In this document: positions 58,108 to 64,000 of the stretch, piece by piece
Position numbering within the stretch: position 1 is the stretch's first letter
How the letters are laid out: every line of letters starts with the position of its first letter
Assembly: GCF_036373705.1 (NCBI RefSeq)
Contig: NC_089863.1
Span: 6,981,357 to 7,045,356, forward strand
Direction: 5' to 3'
Origin: Amia ocellicauda
Lineage: Eukaryota; Chordata; Actinopteri; Amiiformes; Amiidae
Length of the DNA stretch: 64,000 bases
Program-made: the position numbers and the translations under genes
Notes under the pieces: generated by a model
What the model was told of the DNA's origin: nothing
Database searches by the model: none
What the model saw: the letters and a program-made list of their open reading frames with translations, nothing else

Positions 58108-59265
58108 ACACACAGCACGATGTCTACGGTCACACCTGCTTCAGTCGTCTCATGTGGTGGACGCTTCTGCGTATCAACATTTTCAACAGCGCTGTTGACC
58201 TTTGCTGCTGTTGAAGATGCACCGAGTACATTAAGCATGAAAACATCCCAATCTGTACGGGCTCGAAAGGATTGTATTGTGACCCGCACATACTGCGCAG
58301 TGGACTCGTAGTCTGTTTGCACGCAGACACAAGACTTCACCTGAATCGACGTCTTTTGACGAAACTAGATTAAATGCATAGGATTTGATCATTGAAATCA
58401 TCATGACAATAACTTCATACATACATGCATGCGTGCATGCATGCTTACATACATCCAGACATACAAAGCGGTAAGACAGGGCCCTTCCCCGGGTAGCGTG
58501 TGTAGCGGAGTGCAGGTGGACCCAGGGTCGTTGTGCGGCGCTGATTCCCTCAAACGAAAACAAATGATAATAAGGCACACGTGCAAGCTTAATAATAACA
58601 GTTGGGAATAAGAAATGAGACAATGAGGTGAAAGCAAATCAAAACACAAAATAAAAGGCAATATAATGCCAACCAAAATACACAACCATATTGAATAGAG
58701 AGAAGCGAATGATGAATGTAATAAAAATGAGAGATTAGAAGAGCTCATTAACACCGTCCAAAACATGAACTTTACATTCCTGATGCTATCTGGGCTGTAC
58801 GTGCACCTTCCCCAAGGGTGAGAGCTTTGCCTCTTGTTTTATGGAGGTGTAGATCTTAATGTCTTTGCTTTCGTTTCATTCCATCTTCTAATTGCACCAA
58901 GGTGTGGCTCTTTGGCTGCTGAAGTGCCCACCAGTAACTTGGGCTTTGCGGGGAATTGATTGAGGGTGGTGTGGTCACTTGAAATCTTGATAGTGGGGCC
59001 TTTTCTCATATACCTCGCCCCAGGACCAAAAATTCAGCGCTGGCATTTCAGCCACACCAGCCCCCACCCAAGACCCAAAGCAAGCAGACACGCCCTGCAC
59101 CCTCGCAGGCCATCTCCCACCATGCACACCGCCACCCTGGCTATTGCACTCGAGGGTAATGACAACATTTTGAGACAGGACGGAACAGGATTGCAACGTA
59201 ATGGAAAGACATGAACACTTTATTGAGGCAGCTTCATTGCTCTTCTGTAAGAGGCTGCCGTGATC

Positions 59266-59347
59266 CGACGAGGATGGGATTCGAACCCATGCGTGCACAG
59301 CACAATGGATTAGCAGTCCATCGCCTTAACCACTCGGCCACCTCGTC
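59266..59347 (-). tRNA. tRNA-Ser-GCT: tRNA-Ser(GCT), unit 37
   Basis: A49 allele. No T4 stop. Confidence 0.92.
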
Positions 59348-59461
59348 TGCCGAGAGCGCTCATCGTTGACATGCAAAGTACATTTCAAGAAAAGTAACGT
59401 GTGAAATGGAACGACGAGGTGCAACTAGGAAAGCACCATGACTTTAATGGCTAAAGGAAGT

Positions 59462-59543
59462 TGGCAACGGTGGAATTCTAACCCACGCCTCCAAAGAGAC
59501 TGGAGCTTAAACGAAGCGCCTTAGACCACTCGGCCACGTTACC
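59462..59543 (-). pseudogene. tRNA-Leu(TAA)-like pseudogene, unit 37
   Basis: A56 with the ggaattc allele. Confidence 0.8.
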
Positions 59544-60701
59544 ACACACAGCACGATGTCTACGGTCACACCTGCTTCAGTCGTCTCATGTGGTGGACGC
59601 TTCTGCGTATCAACATTTTCAACAGCGCTGTTGACCTTTGCTGCTGTTGAAGATGCACCGAGTACATTAAGCATGAAAACATCCCAATCTGTACGGGCTC
59701 GAAAGGATTGTATTGTGACCCGCACATACTGCGCAGTGGACTCGTAGTCTGTTTGCACGCAGACACAAGACTTCACCTGAATCGACGTCTTTTGACGAAA
59801 CTAGATTAAATGCATAGGATTTGATCATTGAAATCATCATGACAATAACTTCATACATACATGCATGCGTGCATGCATGCTTACATACATCCAGACATAC
59901 AAAGCGGTAAGACAGGGCCCTTCCCTGGGTAGCGTGTGTAGCGGAGTGCAGGTGGACCCAGGGGCGTTGTGCGGCGCTGATTCCCTCAAACGAAAACAAA
60001 TGATAATAAGGCACACGTGCAAGCTTAATAATAACAGTTGGGAATAAGAAATGAGACAATGAGGTGAAAGCAAATCAAAACACAAAATAAAAGGCAATAT
60101 AATGCCAACCAAAATACACAACCATATTGAATAGAGAGAAGCGAATGATGAATGTAATAAAAATGAGAGATTAGAAGAGCTCATTAACACCGTCCGAAAC
60201 ATGAACTTTACATTCCTGATGCTATCTGGGGTGTACGTGCACCTTCCCCAAGGGTGAGAGCTTTGCCTCTTGTTTTATGGAGGTGTAGATCTTAATGTCA
60301 TTGCTTTCGTTTCATTCCATGTTCTAATTGCACCAAGGTGTGGCTCTTTGGCTGCTGAAGTGCCCACCAGTAACTTGGGCTTTGCGGGGAATTGATTGAG
60401 GGTGGTGTGGTCACTTGAAATCTTGATAGTGGGGCCTTTTCTCACATACCTCGCCCCAGGACCAAAAATTCAGCGCTGGCATTTCAGCCACACCAGCCCC
60501 CACCCAAGACCCAAAGCAAGCAGACACACCCTGCACCCTCGCAGGCCATCTCCCACCATGCACACCACCACGCCGGCTATTGCACTCGAGGGTAATGACA
60601 ACATTTTGAGACAGGACGGAACAGGATTGCAACGTAATGGAAAAAGATGAACACTTTATGGAGGCAGCATCATTGCTCTTCTGTAAGAGGCTGCCGTGAT
60701 C

Positions 60702-60783
60702 CGACTAGGATGGGATTCGAACCCACGCGTGCACAGCACAATGGATTAGCAGTCCATCGCCTTAACCACTCGGCCACCTCGTC
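60702..60783 (-). tRNA. tRNA-Ser-GCT: tRNA-Ser(GCT), unit 38
   Basis: G4-A69 mismatch allele. No T4 stop. Confidence 0.85.
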
Positions 60784-60897
60784 TGCCGAGAGCGCTGCCC
60801 GTTGACATGCAAAGTACATTTCAAGAAAAGTAACGTGTGAAATGGAAAGACGAGGTGCAACTAGGAAAGCACCATGACTTTAATGGCTAAAGGAAGT

Positions 60898-60979
60898 TGG
60901 CAACGGTGGGATTCTAACCCACGCCTCCAAAGAGACTGGAGCTTAAATGAAGCGCCTTAGACCACTCGGCCACGTTACC
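60898..60979 (-). pseudogene. tRNA-Leu(TAA)-like pseudogene, unit 38
   Basis: A31 form with A56. Confidence 0.8.
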
Positions 60980-61363
60980 ACACACAGCACGATGTCTACG
61001 GTCACACCTGCTTCAGTCGTCTCATGTGGTGGACGCTTCTGCGTATCAACATTTTCAACAGCGCTGTTGACCTTTGCTGCTGTTGAAGATGCACCGAGTA
61101 CATTAAGCATGAAAACATCCCAATCTGTACGGGCTCGAAAGGATTGTATTGTGACCCGCACATACTGCGCAGTGGACTCGTAGTCTGTTTGCACGCAGAC
61201 ACAAGACTTCACCAGAATCGACGTCTTTTGACGAAACTAGATTAAATGCATAGGATTTGATCATTGAAATCATCATGACAATAACTTCATACATACATGC
61301 ATGCGTGCATGCATGCTTACATACATCCAGACATACAAAGCGGTAAGACAGGGCCTTTCCCCG

Positions 61364-61445
61364 GGTAGCGTGGCCGAGCGGTCTAAGGCGCTGGATTAAG
61401 GCTCCAGTCTCTTCGGAGGCGTGGGTTCAAATCCCACCACTGCCA
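61364..61445 (+). tRNA. tRNA-Leu-AAG: tRNA-Leu(AAG), unit 38
   Basis: C25 form with the same C6-A67 mismatch as unit 35. Confidence 0.87.
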
Positions 61446-62484
61446 GCAGCCATGTTTTTGCCCGTCTTCAACGACCTGGTTGACGACTTTGCTAGGTTTC
61501 AGCAAGACTCCCAGGCGGCATCCAAATGAACCAAAAACACACAGTGGTCTGTATACAGTTGTGAATGTGGCCCCACAGGATCTTAATGCAGTGTTTCGTA
61601 GATGCAGGGTCAAGACCGGGGTCGTGGATGGACAAGCGGCGCACGCAACCTGGGAACAGAAACACACAGACGCACACCTGACGTTCATTACTTATGGCCC
61701 AAGTACCCGAGGAACGCTTGCTGATGGAGTGCAGGTGGACCCAGGGGCATTGTGCGTCGCTGATTCCCTCAAACGAAAACAAATGATAATAAGGCACACG
61801 GGCAAGCTTAATAATAAAAGTTGGGAATAAGAAATGAGACAATGAGGTGAAAGCAAATCAAAACACAAAATAAAAGGCAATATAATGCCAACCAAAATAC
61901 ACAACCATATTGAATAGAGAGAAGCGAATGATGAATGTAATAAAAATGAGAGATTACAAGAGCTCATTAACACCGTCCGAAACATGAACTTTACATTCCT
62001 GATGCTATCTGGGCTGTACGTGCACCTTCCCCAAGGGTGAGAGCTTTGCCTCTTGTTTTATGGAGGTGTAGATCTTAATGTCATTGCTTTCGTTTCATTC
62101 CATCTTCTAATTGCACCAAGGTGTGGCTCTTTGGCTGCTGAAGTGCCCACCAGTAACTTGGGCTTTGCGGGGAATTGATTGAGGGTGGTGTGGTCACTTG
62201 AAATCTTGATAGTGGGGCCTTTTCTCATATACCTCGCCCCAGGACCAAAAATTCAGCGCTGGCATTTCAGCCACACCAGCCCCCACCCAAGACCCAAAGC
62301 AAGCAGACACGCCCTGCACCCTCACAGGCCATCTCCCACCATGCACACCGCCACCCCGGCTATTGCACTCGAGGGTAATGACAACATTTTGAGACAGGAC
62401 GGAACAGGATTGCAACATAATGGAAAGAGATGAACACTTTATTGAGGCAGCATCATTGCTCTTCTGTAAGAGGCTGCCGTGATC

Positions 62485-62566
62485 CGACGAGGATGGGATT
62501 CGAACCCACGCGTGCACAGCACAACGGATTAGCAGTCCATCGCCTTAACCACTTGGCCACCTCGTC
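62485..62566 (-). tRNA. tRNA-Ser-GCT: tRNA-Ser(GCT), unit 39
   Basis: Anticodon-stem wobble of unit 36 plus the G13 to A base also seen in unit 1. No T4 stop. Confidence 0.86.
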
Positions 62567-62680
62567 TGCAGAGAGCCCTCCCCGTTGACATGCAAAGTAC
62601 ATTTCAAGAAAAGTAACGTGTGAAATGGAACGACGAGGTGCAACTAGGAAAGCACCATGACTTTAATGGCTAAAGGAAGT

Positions 62681-62762
62681 TGGCAACGGTGGGATTCTAA
62701 CCCACGCCTCCAAAGAGACTGGAGCTTAAACGAAGCGCCTTAGACCACTCGGCCACGTTACC
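62681..62762 (-). pseudogene. tRNA-Leu(TAA)-like pseudogene, unit 39
   Basis: Common G31 form with A56. Confidence 0.8.
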
Positions 62763-63146
62763 ACACACAGCACGATGTCTACGGTCACACCTGCTTCAGT
62801 CGTCTCACGTGGTGGACGCTTCTGCGTATCAACATTTTCAACAGCGCTGTTGACCTTTGCTGCTGTTGAAGATGCACCGAGTACATTAAGCATGAAAACA
62901 TCCCAATCTGTACGGGCTCGAAAGGATTGTATTGTGATCCGCACATACTGCGCAGTGGACTCGTAGTCTGTTTGCACGCAGACACAAGACTTCACCTGAA
63001 TCGACGTCTTTTGACGAAACTAGATTAAATGCATAGGATTTGATCATTGAAATCATCATGACAATAACTTCATACATACATGCATGCGTGCATGCATGCT
63101 TACATACATCCAGACATACAAAGCGGTAAGACAGGGCCTTTACCCG

Positions 63147-63228
63147 GGTAGCGTGGCCGAGCGGTCTAAGGCGCTGGATTAAGGCTCCAGTCTCTTCGGA
63201 GGCGTGGGTTCAAATCCCACCGCTGCCA
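63147..63228 (+). tRNA. tRNA-Leu-AAG: tRNA-Leu(AAG), unit 39, C25 form
   Basis: Clean C25 copy. Confidence 0.96.
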
Positions 63229-63584
63229 GCAGCCATGTTTTTGCCCGTCTTCAACGACCTGGTTGACGACTTTGCTAGGTTTCAGCAAGACTCCCAGGCG
63301 GCATCCAAATGAACCAAAAACACACAGTGGTCTGTATACAGTTGTGAATGTGGCCCCACAGGATCTTAATGCAGTGTTTCGTAGATGCAGGGTCAAGACC
63401 GGGGTCGTGGATGGACAAGCGGCGCACGCAACCTGGGAACAGAAACACACAGACGCACACCTGACGTTCATTACTTATGGCCCAAGTACCCGAGGAACGC
63501 TTGCTGATGGAGTGCAGGTGGACCCAGGGGCGTTGTGCGGCGCTGATTCCCTCAAACGAAAACAAATGATAATAAGGCACACGT

Positions 63585-64000
63585 GCAAGCTTAATAATAA
63601 CAGTTGGGAATAAGAAATGAGACAATGAGGTGAAAGCAAATCAAAACACAAAATAAAAGGCAATATAATGCCAACCAATATACACAACCATTTGAATAGA
63701 GAGAAGCGAATGATGAATGTAATAAAAATGAGAGATTAGAAGAGCTCATTAACACTGTCCGAAACATGAACTTTACATTCCTGATGCTATTTGGGCTGTA
63801 CGTGCACCTTCCCCAAGGGTGAGAGCTTTGCCTCTTGTTTTATGGAGGTGTAGATCTTAATGTCATTGCTTTCGTTTCATTCCATCTTCTAATTGCACCA
63901 AGGTGTGGCTCTTTGGCTGCTGAAGTGCCCACCAGTAACTTGGGCTTTGCGGGGAATTGATTGAGGGTGGTGTGGTCACTTGAAATCTTGATAGTGGGGC
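63585..64000. repeat. Unit 40, partial (first 416 bp)
   Basis: Only the AT-rich start and part of the spacer before Ser are in the window; no tRNA is reached. One base is missing near 63691 (accatttgaat), so offsets shift by one after it. Confidence 0.95.

Larger units (their letters stand above)
57147..58582. repeat. Unit 36, short S1 (1436 bp)
   Basis: S1 junction after 58500. The 4655-bp duplication breaks inside this unit at about 57928. Confidence 0.95.
58583..60018. repeat. Unit 37, short S1 (1436 bp)
   Basis: Duplicate of unit 34. S1 junction after 59936. Confidence 0.95.
60019..61801. repeat. Unit 38, full (1783 bp)
   Basis: Duplicate of unit 35. Confidence 0.95.
57928..62582. repeat. 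Right copy of the 4655-bp duplication
   Basis: Near-identical to 53273-57927. After about 62730 the two diverge (cttaaacg here against cttaaatg at 58075), which marks the right limit of identity. Confidence 0.88.
61802..63584. repeat. Unit 39, full (1783 bp)
   Basis: Its first half duplicates unit 36, but the unit is full length, so the exchange joined a short unit's 5' part to a full unit's 3' part. Confidence 0.95.
1..64000. repeat. Tandem array of tRNA cassette, 39 complete units plus one partial
   Basis: The same cassette recurs head to tail through the window. Unit starts were placed at the gcaagctt motif. Lengths are 1783 bp (most full units), 1436 or 1437 bp (units lacking Leu(AAG)) and 1040, 1452, 1771, 1772 and 1782 bp for single odd units. 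Order of forms from unit 1 to 39, with F full, S for junction S1, M for junction S2: F F F S F S S S F S F-less unit 10 is S with an extra loss, then S F F M F S F S F F F M F F S F M F F F F F S S F S S F F. Units differ by a few percent or less by eye. Both edges are cut inside the array. Confidence 0.97.

Noticed and set aside
1-64000. CRISPR array or prokaryotic tRNA operon
   Set aside because: Repeats are over 1 kb with no short repeat and spacer pattern; tRNAs have polymerase III boxes and no encoded CCA; no bacterial genes.
1-64000. Entamoeba-type tRNA array
   Set aside because: Those arrays carry highly variable short repeats between tRNAs and an AT-rich protist background; here the tRNA bodies are vertebrate-like and the spacers are complex.
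1-64000. Transposons, retroviral or other mobile elements
   Set aside because: No transposase, reverse transcriptase, terminal repeat or target duplication set is visible in any unit.

Overview
The whole 64 kb window is one head-to-tail tandem array of a tRNA gene cassette. I count 39 complete units and one partial unit (63585-64000). No unique flanking DNA is visible at either edge, so both array ends lie outside the window. The ancestral-looking unit is 1783 bp, and the window happens to start at the unit boundary I use (the gcaagctt motif). Within a full unit, counting from its first base, the layout is: spacer 1-683; tRNA-Ser(GCT) on the minus strand at 684-765; spacer 766-879; a tRNA-Leu-like gene with anticodon TAA and a ruined B box on the minus strand at 880-961; spacer 962-1345; tRNA-Leu(AAG) on the plus strand at 1346-1427 with a T5 terminator at 1437-1441; spacer 1442-1783.

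The organism is a eukaryote, most likely an animal and probably a vertebrate such as a fish or amphibian. The tRNA genes have internal A and B boxes and oligo-T ends, as expected for RNA polymerase III, and encode no CCA tail. From memory, the Ser(GCT) and Leu(AAG) bodies are nearly the same as the human genes. Species cannot be read from the sequence alone. Tandem tRNA arrays are known in Xenopus, zebrafish and Entamoeba; I do not recognise this particular cassette.

Units come in several forms. Full units (23 of 39) carry all three genes. Thirteen units carry junction S1, in which most of Leu(AAG) and its downstream spacer are replaced by a 6-bp filler; most of these are 1436 bp. Three units of 1437 bp carry junction S2, which removes the same block cleanly at a CCCG microhomology. 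Unit 10 (1040 bp) has also lost Ser, unit 25 has a 16-bp duplication inside Ser, and units 23, 29 and 30 carry small deletions in spacers. The tally is 38 Ser loci, 39 Leu(TAA)-like pseudogenes and 23 Leu(AAG) loci. Larger duplications of two or three units (periods 3219, 4655 and 5695 bp) show recent unequal exchange or conversion.

I see no protein-coding gene. Open frames of 60-178 codons recur in every unit, but they lie on both strands, overlap one another and run through tRNA genes. They are conserved because the repeat is homogenised. The main points for follow-up are: repeated loss of Leu(AAG) with nearly the same endpoints; a fixed dead Leu(TAA)-like gene in every unit; a Ser terminator polymorphism linked to the quality of the Ser gene; and apparently faster change in the tRNA genes than in parts of the spacer.
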